Source: Polaromonas sp. JS666 (GTDB taxonomy: Bacteria; Pseudomonadota; Gammaproteobacteria; Burkholderiales; Burkholderiaceae_C). From it: DNA of 64,000 nucleotides. Within the stretch, counting starts at the first letter, position 1. Every line of letters starts with the position of its first letter. This document shows, piece after piece, positions 9,099-17,282 of this stretch. The position numbers and the translations under genes are program-made. The stretch lies in contig NZ_FNHX01000010.1 of NCBI RefSeq assembly GCF_900103405.1, positions 62,001-126,000 on the forward strand, given 5' to 3'. The notes beneath the pieces are model-generated. The model did not search any database. It saw only the letters and a list, made by a program, of their open reading frames with translations, and was not told where the DNA came from.

Positions 9099-10343
9099 AT
9101 GAACAAGCCGAGCACCTTCACCTCAAGCTCGCCGATTCCGGTCGGCAAGCGGTCCTCCATGGCCATCTACGCGCTGACGATAGGCGCCTTCGGGATTGGC
9201 ACGACAGAGTTCGTCATCATGGGTTTGCTGCTTCAGCTAGCGGCAGACATGCATGTCAGCGTACCTACGGCGGGGCTGCTGATCTCGGGCTACGCATTGG
9301 GCGTTTTTGTGGGTGCTCCGGTACTGACGGCGTTGATGAGCCGTGTGCCGCGCAAGAAGGCGCTCCTGATTTTGATGGGGATCTTCACACTCGGTAATGT
9401 GGCCTGCGCGCTAGCACCCAACTATGCGGCGCTTATGGTCGCCCGCGTTATCACCTCACTTGCGCACGGGACTTTTTTTGGCATTGGTGCTGTCGTGGCC
9501 ACGAGCGTGGTGTCGGCAGATCGCAGGGCGGCAGCGCTGTCAACAATGTTCACTGGACTCACGGTGGCGACCCTCCTGGGTGTGCCGGCCGGCTCGTGGC
9601 TCGGGTTGCATTTTGGATGGCGTTCCACGTTTTGGGCGGTATCCGTCATCGGCCTTGTAGCGATAGCCGTCCTTGCCATCTTTGTGTCGGCGAAAGAGGC
9701 TGGTTGCGGTAGCCGTGTGTCACTACGGGAGGAATTCACGGTCCTGGGCCGAGCTCATGTGTTGCTGGGACTGGGGGCGACCGTCTTCGGCTTCGCTGGC
9801 GTGTTTGCAGTCTTCACGTATGTTCAGCCCTTGTTGACGCAGGTCACGGGATTCGTGGAGTCGCAGGTCTCAGTGATTTTGCTCATGTTTGGCGTGGGCA
9901 TGGTTTTTGGGAACGTCATCGGTGGCCGCTTGACAGACCGCGCACCGGTGCGAATGCTGCTTGGATCGCTGGCGGCATTGGCCGTCATCCTCGTGTCGAT
10001 GGGGTTCGCCATGGAAAACCGTGTGACCGCAGTCCTTTTTGTCGGACTGCTTGGCACAGGAGCGTTTTCTACCGTGGCGCCACTACAGCTGCGAGTGCTG
10101 AACAAGGCGCAGGGGGCCGGGCAGAGCATGGCTTCCAGCCTCAACATCGCTGCGTTCAACCTCGGAAACGCCCTGGGAGCATGGCTGGGTGGTGCGGCCA
10201 TCACTCAAGGAGTCGATCTGGCGCACCTTCCGTGGGTGGCCGCAATACTGACGCTGTCCGGCTTGGCCTTGGCCGCCTGCAGTGTTCTAAAGGAGCGAAC
10301 TTTCGATCTCAAAAGATTGCCTTCGGGCGTAGCAGCCGGATAA
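9099..10343 (+). CDS. MFS efflux transporter, DHA1 family (YdhP/AraJ-like)
   Basis: 414 residues from the ATG at 9099. The frame is open further upstream, but that extension is polar and unlike this family. About 12 hydrophobic segments are visible. The first has the diagnostic GAFGIGTTEFVIMGLL of the AraJ/YdhP subgroup, followed by a loop with SRVPRKKALL between TM2 and TM3. These inner-membrane proteins are proton-driven drug, sugar or amino-acid exporters; the substrate cannot be assigned. The gene lies 91 bases before an exported alpha/beta hydrolase on the same strand and diverges from an atypical LuxR-type regulator, a common arrangement for inducible efflux or detoxification. Confidence 0.9.
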   Translation: MNKPSTFTSSSPIPVGKRSSMAIYALTIGAFGIGTTEFVIMGLLLQLAADMHVSVPTAGLLISGYALGVFVGAPVLTALMSRVPRKKALLILMGIFTLGNVACALAPNYAALMVARVITSLAHGTFFGIGAVVATSVVSADRRAAALSTMFTGLTVATLLGVPAGSWLGLHFGWRSTFWAVSVIGLVAIAVLAIFVSAKEAGCGSRVSLREEFTVLGRAHVLLGLGATVFGFAGVFAVFTYVQPLLTQVTGFVESQVSVILLMFGVGMVFGNVIGGRLTDRAPVRMLLGSLAALAVILVSMGFAMENRVTAVLFVGLLGTGAFSTVAPLQLRVLNKAQGAGQSMASSLNIAAFNLGNALGAWLGGAAITQGVDLAHLPWVAAILTLSGLALAACSVLKERTFDLKRLPSGVAAG

Positions 10344-10434
10344 GCCGCCAAGCGCCGCCGCGCCTGAATCGACCGGCCTTGACTGTTTCATCAACCGCGC
10401 TGACGGGGTCGGCGCATTTTCCAAAGGAGATTCC

Positions 10435-11211
10435 ATGTTCAAGTTAATCCCGCGTACCCTTGCGGTCGGCATATTGGCCTTCTCGGCCGTAAGCGCAGGG
10501 GCCGCCGGCCCCAAGCCGACGATCGTCCTTGTCCATGGCGCTTTTGCCGGCTCGTCCAGTTGGAATGGTGTCGTTGCGGAGTTAACCAGGCAGGGCTACC
10601 CCGTCGTTGCAGCAGCCAACCCCTTGCGCGGCGTGGCAAACGATGGTGCGTACGTGGCGTCGCTGATGAAGTCAATCGCCGGCCCGGTTGTGCTTGTCGG
10701 GCACTCATACGGCGGCTCGGTCATTTCGGCCGCAGCCAATGGTCTCGACAAGGTCAAAGCACTCGTGTTCGTCGCAGCCTTCGCGCCCGCCGAGGGCGAG
10801 AGTGCGCTGGCCTTGACCGGGAAATTCCCGGGTTCGACGCTGCCGCCGGCCCTGGCTGCACCAGTGCCACTGCCCGATGGCGGTGAAGACCTTTACGTCC
10901 AGCAAGAAAAGTTCCCGCAACAGTTCGCAGCGGACGTTCCCCTCGCCGAAGCCAGGGCCATGGCGGCCACACAGAGGCCGGTCAAGGCAGCAGCCCTGCA
11001 AGAAGCCTCTCCCGCGCCGGCTTGGAAGTCAATTCCCAGCTGGGCCATTTATGGTACGGATGATCTGAACATCCCGCCAGCAGCGATGGGCTTCATGGCC
11101 GACCGAGCCCAAGCCAAGAAGACCGTGGTGGTCAAAGGCGCATCCCATGCGCTGATGGTTTCGCATCCCGCAGAGGTGGCTGCACTCATCCAGGAAGCAG
11201 CGACAAACTGA
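10435..11211 (+). CDS. Exported alpha/beta hydrolase
   Basis: 258 residues with a signal peptide (MFKLIPRTLAVGILAFSAVSAGA), so probably periplasmic. The fold starts with TIVLVHGAFAGSSSWNGV (oxyanion loop). The nucleophile is Ser91 in GHSYGG; the acid is Asp209 or Asp210 (YGTDDLNIP) and the base His238 (GASHALM). This sequence type is annotated as esterase/salicylate-esterase-like alpha/beta hydrolase; the ester or lactone cleaved is unknown. A good ribosome site (AAAGGAG) precedes the ATG. It follows the MFS gene and probably shares its transcript. Confidence 0.9.
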   Translation: MFKLIPRTLAVGILAFSAVSAGAAGPKPTIVLVHGAFAGSSSWNGVVAELTRQGYPVVAAANPLRGVANDGAYVASLMKSIAGPVVLVGHSYGGSVISAAANGLDKVKALVFVAAFAPAEGESALALTGKFPGSTLPPALAAPVPLPDGGEDLYVQQEKFPQQFAADVPLAEARAMAATQRPVKAAALQEASPAPAWKSIPSWAIYGTDDLNIPPAAMGFMADRAQAKKTVVVKGASHALMVSHPAEVAALIQEAATN

Positions 11212-11302
11212 CGTCCATTGCAAGTTGTGTCTGAATAACGTTTTGCCGCTGAATTTTCGGCAGGGGTTGCAGGCACGAATCTGAATCCATGCATTTCAGA
11301 AG

Positions 11303-11393
11303 GGGTCCGCCGCTGTTTACGACTTCAGGTTCGTTAGTTGTAAATTCTTAACGCCGCGGACCCGCATGGATCCTCGGCCCCTGTTTACGACTT
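11303..11393. repeat. Inverted and direct repeats beside the IS21 remnant
   Basis: GGGTCCGC at 11303-11310 is mirrored by GCGGACCC at 11356-11363. A direct repeat CTGTTTACGACTT occurs at 11313-11325 and again at 11381-11393, the second copy ending six bases before the left end of the IS21-type remnant. Together they look like junk of an earlier rearrangement or the end of another element, but no element can be named. The stretch 11212-11398 holds no gene. Confidence 0.4.
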
Positions 11394-11398
11394 TAATT

Positions 11399-11885
11399 TG
11401 TTGAATTCCGTCGAAATCTGATCCACTTATCGCAGTAATTTCCATCCAAAACTGACCCACGTAGGCACTACTCTGCTTGTTTTAAAAGCAGAGGGAAATT
11501 AGGAGTGATAGACGTGGCGACATTGAATGTCATCAGGCGTTGGGCATTGAGGGATCAGATGTCCATCCGCGAGATCTCAAGGCGTACAGGCCTGGCTCGC
11601 AACACAGTGAAGAAGCACCTGCGATCGGAAGAGAGCGAGCCCAGCTACCAAAGGCGGGCAACCCCAAGCAAGCTCGATCCCTACGCCGAGAAGCTGGCCG
11701 CCTGGCTGGTAATCGAGGCAACAAAATCGCGGAAACAGCGGCGCACTTTGAGGCAGATCCACACAGACTCAGCCCAAAAAGGAGAAGATCAAGAACTTAT
11801 CCACATCGTGAGCACCTTCTGCTCACAAAGAGTGTTGGTCAAAATTCGATGGAAAACTCGGGTCAGACTTCAGTGCAATTCAACA
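11399..11885 (+). mobile_element. Internally deleted IS21-family element (about 0.5 kb)
   Basis: The two ends are inverted repeats. The left end starts TGTTGAATT, then GAAATCTGATCC and later TTTCCATC and TGACCCA. The right end, read from the other strand, starts TGTTGAATT, then GAAGTCTGACCC, TTTTCCATCGA and TTTTGACC. Repeated end boxes of this kind and an IstA-type N-terminus starting at about 11505 identify the IS21 family. A complete element is over 2 kb with istA and istB; here almost all of both is gone, leaving a non-autonomous relic. I see no clear target-site duplication. Confidence 0.75.
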
Positions 11886-11906
11886 TTCTCGAATAAACCT
11901 AGCTGA
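11505..11906 (+). pseudogene. IS21-family transposase IstA, N-terminal fragment
   Basis: The first 87 residues match the IstA start: a helix-turn-helix with IREISRRTGLARNTVKKHLR, then LDPYAEKLAAWL and KQRRTLRQIHTD. Full IstA is about 500 residues with a DDE integrase core. After RQIHTD the homology stops near 11767 and the frame runs through unrelated sequence and the right inverted repeat to a stop at 11906. The protein therefore lacks the catalytic domain and cannot transpose the element. Confidence 0.75.
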
Positions 11907-12039
11907 GTGCCTTACGGGCCGGGAGCCTCCTTGGCTACCTGCGCGGGCTGTCTACCTGTCCTGCCAGCATCAACCCAAACCGTTGCATTTGTTGATTGAA
12001 TTCTTTGCGGAGCACTATGGCGGGGAAACCGCGTCGTGA
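11886..12039 (+). pseudogene. C-terminal fragment, probable LysR-family regulator
   Basis: Immediately after the IS right end an open frame without a start continues to TGA at 12037-12039. It reads ...LPARAVYLSCQHQPKPLHLL then IEFFAEHYGGETAS. The pattern 'V-Y-L, polar turn, hydrophobic helix IEFFAEHYG, short tail' is that of the last 45 residues of LysR substrate-binding domains. No matching N-terminal part is present upstream, so the IS insertion and a deletion probably removed it. The family assignment rests on a short segment and is tentative. Confidence 0.4.
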
Positions 12040-12087
12040 GATGCGGGAATCCTGCAAAGAGCCCGACCTTCGAATAACAGCTGGTCG

Positions 12088-12762
12088 TCAATACAGATCA
12101 TTGCGCACCGCTTGATCGTAGTGCTCGTTGATCTGTTGAACTTGCGCGTCATCGAGACCGCTGGAGGCATCGTGGAGCCGGCTGATGGCCGCGAGCATGT
12201 CACCCACTGTGGGCAGGGTGTCGCGGTCCAACCTTGAGCTGTGCTCCCAAAGCTGGGCGCGGTTGACGGCCTTGCCGCAGTGGAACAGCACTTCGTCGAT
12301 CTGCACGACTGTTGCCGTTTTGGGCATGCGCGGCCCTTCGCGAAGGTCGGACAACAAATCTTTGTCGGTAGAGATGCGTCCCCGGCCGTTGATACGCAGG
12401 AAAATCTCCAGCCCTGGGAACAGGAACACCATCGCAAGCCTCTGGTCGCGCTGCAGGTTTCGCAGTGATTCGATCCGGTTGTTGCCCGGCCAGTCGGCAA
12501 AAGCGACGGTGTTCTCGTCCAGTACGTGAACGAATCCGGGTGGACCGCCGCGCGGCGATGCGTCCAGCCCGTGTTCGCTCCCCGTAGCCAGGCAAAAGAA
12601 CGTCGCTTTGCGCAGGTAGGCTTTGTGAAAGTCGACCAGATGGTCAAGCACGGCACGCTGGATTCTTTCTGACGGCGGCGCGTAGAGCGCATCGAGATCA
12701 GCTTGCGGCGCTTGAGAGGCCGGTTGCTGGAGTGTTGTTGGGATCGCGTCCTGGGTGTTCAT
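12088..12762 (-). CDS. PPOX-class FMN-dependent flavoprotein (pyridoxamine 5'-phosphate oxidase-like)
   Basis: 224 residues. The central part matches the split beta-barrel of the pyridoxamine phosphate oxidase-like family: KATFFCLATGSEHGLDASPRGG, FADWPGNNRIESLRNL and the IFLRINGRGRIS strand. The segment DASPRGGPPGFVHVLD and the N-x-x-x-S-x-x-N contacts are typical of the subgroup that binds FMN or F420-like cofactors and reduces small electrophiles; the substrate is unknown. It is divergent from an AraC regulator at 12856 that may control it. The 48-base gap between its stop and the LysR fragment holds nothing. Confidence 0.85.
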   Translation of the reverse strand: MNTQDAIPTTLQQPASQAPQADLDALYAPPSERIQRAVLDHLVDFHKAYLRKATFFCLATGSEHGLDASPRGGPPGFVHVLDENTVAFADWPGNNRIESLRNLQRDQRLAMVFLFPGLEIFLRINGRGRISTDKDLLSDLREGPRMPKTATVVQIDEVLFHCGKAVNRAQLWEHSSRLDRDTLPTVGDMLAAISRLHDASSGLDDAQVQQINEHYDQAVRNDLY

Positions 12763-12855
12763 GAGGTGGCTTTCTTGAAGTGGCAGGCCCCTAGCCTAAG
12801 CACTGTTGAGTGGCTCCCGTAAACTGTATCGGCCATTCAATATCTCAAATCCGCC

Positions 12856-13644
12856 ATGCATGATCCTATGAGCCACCTGGACGACTACATCAACCTGGCG
12901 GACGGCCCGGTGCTCTTTGCCGCGGAAGGCCGCCATGAGGATGAGCTGGCGGCAGAGCCGCACCAGCATGCGCGTGGCCAGCTTTTCGGCTCGATGCGTG
13001 GCTTGTTGTCTGTAGGTGTACAAGAGGGCGTCTGGCTGGTGCCGGCGATTCACGCTGTGTGGCTGCCGCCTCGCCAGATTCATTCCGGGCGCACGCATGG
13101 GCCTTTTCACGGCTGGAGCGTGTATGTGGCGGAATCCGCGTGCGGCGATTTGCCGCCACAGCCTTGCACCATTCGCTTGTCCGGCTTGTTGCGTGAAGCG
13201 GTGCTTCGCGCTGCGCACTGGCCTGTCAACGCCAGTGAACCGCTGAGCGGCGCGCAGGCACACGTTGCCGACGTGATCCTGGACGAAATCCGGACACTGC
13301 CCGTTGAACCGCTCGGCCTGCCTTTGCCGAAAGACCCGCGCTTGCAGCGAGTCGCTCGCGCCCTGATTGCGGACCCGGCAGACGATCGCGACCTGGAGCG
13401 CTGGGCCGATTTCGCGGCCGTGAGTACGCGCACATTAACCAGGCGTTTCGTCGCCGAGACGGGCTTCAACTTCACCGAGTGGCGGCAGCGTGCCCGCATG
13501 ATGCGATCGCTTGAAATGCTGGCGGCGGGCGCCGCCGTGACCACGGTTGCCCTGGACCTGGGCTATTCCACCGCGAGCGCCTTCATCAATCTTTTCCGAC
13601 GCACCTTCGGTGAAACCCCGGCCACATACAAAGCCCGCCTGTGA
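12856..13644 (+). CDS. AraC-family regulator with N-terminal cupin
   Basis: 262 residues. The N-terminal 130 form a cupin sensor (EPHQHARGQLFGSMRGLL, VWLVPAIHAVWLPP, HSGRTHG) of the AraC_binding type. The C-terminal 100 carry two helix-turn-helix motifs: DLERWADFAAVSTRTLTRRF and VTTVALDLGYSTASAFINLF, ending FGETPATYK. Cupin-type AraC proteins of this size usually sense small aromatic or sugar ligands and control a divergent neighbour, here the PPOX flavoprotein. No strong ribosome site precedes the ATG; MSHLDDY at 12868 is an alternative start. Confidence 0.9.
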   Translation: MHDPMSHLDDYINLADGPVLFAAEGRHEDELAAEPHQHARGQLFGSMRGLLSVGVQEGVWLVPAIHAVWLPPRQIHSGRTHGPFHGWSVYVAESACGDLPPQPCTIRLSGLLREAVLRAAHWPVNASEPLSGAQAHVADVILDEIRTLPVEPLGLPLPKDPRLQRVARALIADPADDRDLERWADFAAVSTRTLTRRFVAETGFNFTEWRQRARMMRSLEMLAAGAAVTTVALDLGYSTASAFINLFRRTFGETPATYKARL

Positions 13645-13714
13645 AGCCGCTTTGGCAAGCTGACGGTCGAGTAGTGCAATCCGTTCGAGCGGCGGTTTGC
13701 CACGCACCGGACTC

Positions 13715-13822
13715 CTATACAGCTACCGCAGCACTCTTCGCGGCAACGGCTTCCTTCATCGGTGGAAGCCCGAACATCCGCCCGTACTCTCGCGTGAACT
13801 GCAGCACGCTCTCGTAGCGTAG
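13715..13822 (-). pseudogene. C-terminal fragment of an AraC-family regulator
   Basis: The minus strand reads LRYESVLQFTREYGRMFGLP, then PMKEA and a short tail, ending in TAG at 13717-13715. This is the end of the second AraC helix-turn-helix, matching the YES-x-SQFSREY-x-R-x-FG-x-PP pattern of that family. Only about 35 residues remain and nothing upstream continues the domain, so this is a relic. It abuts the truncated Crp gene on the other strand. Confidence 0.6.
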
Positions 13823-13886
13823 TGGTAAACACGAGTCCAAAGAGTTGGCCCCCTTACCAGCGCCATCCTCATGTGAGGCATCACCG

Positions 13887-14429
13887 TCCGAACACTGGCT
13901 GGCCGTCGTCGACGGCCTGGTCAAGGTCGACACGGTCTCGGCCGACGGCCGGGCCACGACCTTTGCCGGCGTTCCCGGCGGTGCCTGGTTCGGTGAAGGC
14001 GCGGTGCTCAAGGGCGAGCCGCGCCCTTATGCCGTGGTCGCGATCCGCGACAGCACGGTGGCGTTTGTGCCGCGCGCCACTTTCCTCTGGCTGCTGGACA
14101 ACAGCCATTCTTTCAGCCGCTGGCTGATAGACCAGCTCAACGCGCGCCTGGGTTACTACGTGGCGCTGGTCGAAGGCCTGCGCCTGGGGGATGTGAATAC
14201 CCGGGTGGCCTACTGCCTGGCCGAGCTCTTCAATCCGCAGCTGTACCCGAACACACAGCTGCGCATAGATATTTCCCAGGAGGAGATAGGCCGGCTGACC
14301 GGCATGGTGAGGCAGACCGCCTACCGAGCGCTGCACGAACTGGAAACCGTCGGCTTGATCAAGGTGCAATATGGGTCGATAGAGGTGCTGGACCTTGAGG
14401 GACTGAAGAGGTATGCACTCGGCGCGTAA
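13887..14429 (+). pseudogene. Crp/Fnr-family regulator lacking its N-terminus
   Basis: About 180 residues match the Crp/Fnr family, starting within the cyclic-nucleotide-binding fold (HWLAVVDGLVKVDTVSADGR, PGGAWFGEGAVL) and continuing through the dimer helix to a complete winged helix (ISQEEIGRLTGMVRQTAYRA, ELETVGLIKV). Family members are about 230-250 residues, so roughly the first 50-60 are missing. An ATG at 13845 could start the frame, but the added 14 residues are unrelated. Either a pseudogene or a short protein without its first beta strands; the neighbouring AraC relic favours a deletion scar. Confidence 0.65.
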
Positions 14430-14764
14430 GCGCCATGATCAGGGGACGAGAGGCTTTGCTTGGTGCGGTGATCCAGCGCGCCGCCGTTGATGTGTGGGCT
14501 TGAGCATCTGCAGGGGGCTGATAGTCACGGCTGGTTGCAGGCTGTCCAGCCATTTTGACACTCTTTCCTTTTCTCTTCTTCTTTTTTCAAACAGCACCGC
14601 CCGGCGAATCCGCCAGGTTTATTGGTTTGGGGGGCACTCATATCGCGAAGCGATGTGATGTGATCACTACACGCCCCCGCAACTTGGGTCTGCGCGAATG
14701 ACGGCAGAGGCGCGCCTACATGCTCGCCGCCGCAGTCAAAACGCCGCGGCGGCTAATGGCACCG
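14430..14764. other. Intergenic region, no gene seen
   Basis: 335 bases between the truncated Crp gene and the cupredoxin gene. An inverted repeat GCCGCCGC (14726-14733) and GCGGCGGC (14746-14753) lies about 12 bases beyond the cupredoxin stop and could stabilise the 3' end of that transcript, but no T-tract follows on either strand. A T/C-rich tract occurs at 14564-14589. No start codon with family support was found. Confidence 0.4.
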
Positions 14765-15295
14765 TTAGTGCTTGTGAGCTTTGCCATGGCCGTCGCTCTT
14801 TTCCGTGGCAACGACCTTGATCTTGCCGACCATTCCGGCTTGGTAGTGGCCGGCAATCAGACATGCGAAGTCGAAATCGCCTGAGCGATTGAAGGTCCAG
14901 ACCAATTCACCGACCTCGCCGGGCGCCACGTGGGTCATGTAGGGCTCGTCGTGCTCCATGGCCGGAAACTTCATCATCAGGGCGGCGTGCTCGTCAAGCT
15001 CCTTCTTGTTGCCGATCACCATCTCGTGCATCATCTTGCCGCCGTTCTTCACGACGAACTTGACGGTCTCGCCCTGTCTGATTTCGATTTTGTCCGGGGT
15101 GAAGCGCATGCTGTCCGTCATGACCAGTTCAACCGAACGCTCGGCCGCCCCGGCTTCACCCGCGATGCCCCAGGCCTTCTGTTCCTTCTTGACCGGCCCG
15201 GCCTTCTTCTTGCTGTGATCTTCGCCTTCATGAGCCACGGCCCCCTGCGGCACGCCCATCAGTGCCGCGGCCAGCAGTGCGATCAGTACTTTCAT
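14765..15295 (-). CDS. Periplasmic cupredoxin (plastocyanin/azurin-like), copy 1
   Basis: 176 residues from the ATG at 15295 (MKVLIALLAAALMG signal peptide). A His-rich linker (HEGEDHSKKK) precedes a type 1 copper fold with ligands His90, Cys145, His150 and Met155 (MMHEMV, FACLIAGHYQAGM). The C-terminus is again His-rich (DGHGKAHKH). It should carry copper or electrons in the periplasm. It aligns without gaps over about 130 residues to the cupredoxin at 17794, at roughly 70% identity by eye, so the two are recent paralogues. It sits 45 bases after a small exported protein gene, probably in one transcript. Confidence 0.92.
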   Translation of the reverse strand: MKVLIALLAAALMGVPQGAVAHEGEDHSKKKAGPVKKEQKAWGIAGEAGAAERSVELVMTDSMRFTPDKIEIRQGETVKFVVKNGGKMMHEMVIGNKKELDEHAALMMKFPAMEHDEPYMTHVAPGEVGELVWTFNRSGDFDFACLIAGHYQAGMVGKIKVVATEKSDGHGKAHKH

Positions 15296-15340
15296 CTGGA
15301 GGTCCACGATTGCGTACATTTGCAGCAGTCTTTTGGCGTC

Positions 15341-15796
15341 TTACCTGGACGGGGCAGCCTCGATCAGCTTGAGCGCCTGCTTCATGCTCTCCACGGCCTC
15401 GGTCTCCAACGCTTCATAGACCGGCTTCTCGTGATTGAGCTGCGCGAAGATCTCGCGGGCCTTGGCGACCTTTGCCGGGTCGTTGACCTTGGGGTTGGCC
15501 AGTGCCGCCTCGAGTCGCTTGTACTCACTGGAAAGGAACGCGGGCTGCTCACCGAGTTCGCGCAGGCCGGCGTTGGTGAGGCTTCGAATGCGCAGCAGCA
15601 TCTTGACGTCAGCCTGGTCCATCTGGCCCTGGGCACGCTCCAGTGCCAGGCGCGCCTGGATGGCCTCGTTGCTGTCGAGCTTCTTGCTCGCCGCGACTTG
15701 CTGGTATTTGGCGATGTCCGGGCCGAAATCGTGCGCCTGGGCGCCAGCCATTCCCAGCGCCAGCGCGGCTGCAATCACAGCGATTCGAATGCTCAT
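15341..15796 (-). CDS. Small exported helical protein of unknown function
   Basis: 151 residues from the ATG at 15796, which starts a signal peptide (MSIRIAVIAAALALGMAGAQA). The mature part is mostly charged helix (EAIQARLALERAQGQMDQAD, LKLIEAAPSR end) and carries no cysteine or metal motif. I do not recognise the family. It is the first gene of a two-gene unit with cupredoxin copy 1 and diverges from a LysR regulator, so a role in periplasmic copper handling is plausible but unproven. Confidence 0.75.
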   Translation of the reverse strand: MSIRIAVIAAALALGMAGAQAHDFGPDIAKYQQVAASKKLDSNEAIQARLALERAQGQMDQADVKMLLRIRSLTNAGLRELGEQPAFLSSEYKRLEAALANPKVNDPAKVAKAREIFAQLNHEKPVYEALETEAVESMKQALKLIEAAPSR

Positions 15797-15893
15797 GTCG
15801 GTGTCCTCTTGGTGAGTTGAACGCATTTGCAGTCTAAGATCGACCCGATAAGATATTGGATAGATTTGTTTTCACTCAATAATCGGAAGTTAT

Positions 15894-16820
15894 ATGCGTG
15901 TGAATGAGGTCGAGACCTTCCGGGCCATCATGTCGAGCGGTTCGGCGCGCAAGGCCGCCGGCCTGCTGGGCGTGACGCAACCCGCGATCAGCCAGTCGCT
16001 CAAGCGCCTGGAAGCCGAGGCCGGCTTCGCCCTCTTTCAGCGCTTGCGCGGGCGGCTGCACCCCACCCCCGAAGCGAAGGCCTTGCTGGTGGAGGTCGAG
16101 CGCGTATTCGTTGGCCTGGGAGCGATTGAACATCGTGTCAAGAGCCTCAGGGAATTCGGGGTCGACCAATTGCAGGTGGCCTGCTATCCCGCGTTCGGGC
16201 TTGGTTTCATGCCGCGATGCCTGAAGCAACTGATGGCCTCTGCCGCGAAGGGTCCCCGGCCCCATGTATCCCTGCAGATCCTCAGCTCAAAAGAAGTGAA
16301 AGACCGGGTCGTATCCGGGTTGGCCGACTTCGGACTGATGGCCGATGAGGTGTCCGTGGACGGCCTGGAGCCGACGACATTCGCGACATTTCCCGGCGTG
16401 GTCGTGATGAAAAAAGGGCACCCGCTCGCCAGGCACAGGCAGATCCGGCCGGAACAGCTTGCCGAGTTGCCTTTCCTGGCGTTGAATCCCGAAGATTCAT
16501 CGAGGCGGAGGTTGGACGCGAAGCTCGCCGAGCATGGTGTCACCCTGTCGGTGTCTGTTCACACGCCCTATGCGGTCAGCGTGTGCGAGATGGCGCTGCA
16601 TGGCCTCGGCGTGGGCGTCGTCAATCCGATCACGGCGCTGGATTACGCTGACCGCGGCCTGGTGGTGCGCAAGTTGAGCGTGGATGTGATGTTCTCTTGC
16701 CTTTTGGCGATCCCGGCGGGCCAGGTCTTGTCGGGCACCGCGAAAAGATTCCTGTCGCTCATGCGGGCGCAACTGCAGGCCGACGAACGAAAACTGCAGG
16801 AGTATTTGAAAGCGGCTTGA
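15894..16820 (+). CDS. LysR-family transcriptional regulator
   Basis: 308 residues. The N-terminal winged helix is typical (VETFRAIMSSGSARKAAGLL, VTQPAISQSLKRLEAEAG). The substrate domain has LQVACYPAFGLGFMPRCLKQ and VSGLADFGLMADEVS, closest in style to the OccR/NocR opine-type group. The effector is unknown. It is divergent from the exported protein/cupredoxin pair across a 97-base gap, where its operator should lie, and converges on the CusF-like gene. Whether it senses metal is doubtful; LysR proteins usually bind small organic ligands. Confidence 0.9.
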   Translation: MRVNEVETFRAIMSSGSARKAAGLLGVTQPAISQSLKRLEAEAGFALFQRLRGRLHPTPEAKALLVEVERVFVGLGAIEHRVKSLREFGVDQLQVACYPAFGLGFMPRCLKQLMASAAKGPRPHVSLQILSSKEVKDRVVSGLADFGLMADEVSVDGLEPTTFATFPGVVVMKKGHPLARHRQIRPEQLAELPFLALNPEDSSRRRLDAKLAEHGVTLSVSVHTPYAVSVCEMALHGLGVGVVNPITALDYADRGLVVRKLSVDVMFSCLLAIPAGQVLSGTAKRFLSLMRAQLQADERKLQEYLKAA

Positions 16821-16912
16821 CGCCGCGCCCTTGACCGGAGCGCACCAGATCCAATGGGTCTATGCCCTGGCCCGCCGCGGACCGTCACCGACTTACGGCG
16901 ATCCGGGTCGCC

Positions 16913-17281
16913 TTATTGGGTTGGCTGAATTTCCGTGACAACGATGGCGCCGCCAGCAGATTCGGCCCTGAACCGGATCTTGTCGCCCGCTTTGACAGCG
17001 TCCAGCATGGCCGCGTCCTTGACCTGAAACACCATGGTCATACCCGGCATTTCCAGGTTTTTGATCTCACCATGCTTGATGGTGATCTTCTTGGCCTCTT
17101 TATCGACTTTGCGGATCTCGCCATCGGCCATTTCGGCTGACGGTGTTGTCGCCTCTTTTTTTGCATCGCCCATCGGCACGGCGCCGCCACCGGGCTTCAT
17201 GGTCGATTGCGCGTGTGCTGCGCCGGCGAACAGGGTAGCGAGAATCAGAAGGGTTTTGAAAGATTTCATGGTGAGTTTCAT
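16913..17281 (-). CDS. CusF-like periplasmic copper-binding protein
   Basis: 122 residues from the ATG at 17281, one base after the stop of the DUF411 gene (TGA-A-ATG), so reinitiation is likely; MKSFKTLL at 17269 is the alternative start. After the signal peptide (cleavage near AHAQ) comes a small OB-like fold with the CusF metal site: His70, Met78, Met81 and Met83 (KHGEIKNLEMPGMTM). In E. coli CusF the residue before PxMTM is Trp44, which caps Cu(I); here it is Met. Such proteins hand Cu(I)/Ag(I) to partners in the periplasm. It is the last gene of the copper operon. Confidence 0.88.
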   Translation of the reverse strand: MKLTMKSFKTLLILATLFAGAAHAQSTMKPGGGAVPMGDAKKEATTPSAEMADGEIRKVDKEAKKITIKHGEIKNLEMPGMTMVFQVKDAAMLDAVKAGDKIRFRAESAGGAIVVTEIQPTQ

Positions 17282-17282
17282 T

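Noticed and set aside
14726..14753. GC-rich hairpin after cupredoxin copy 1 as a Rho-independent terminator
   Set aside because: The stem is sound but no T-tract follows on either strand, so it was recorded only in the intergenic entry.
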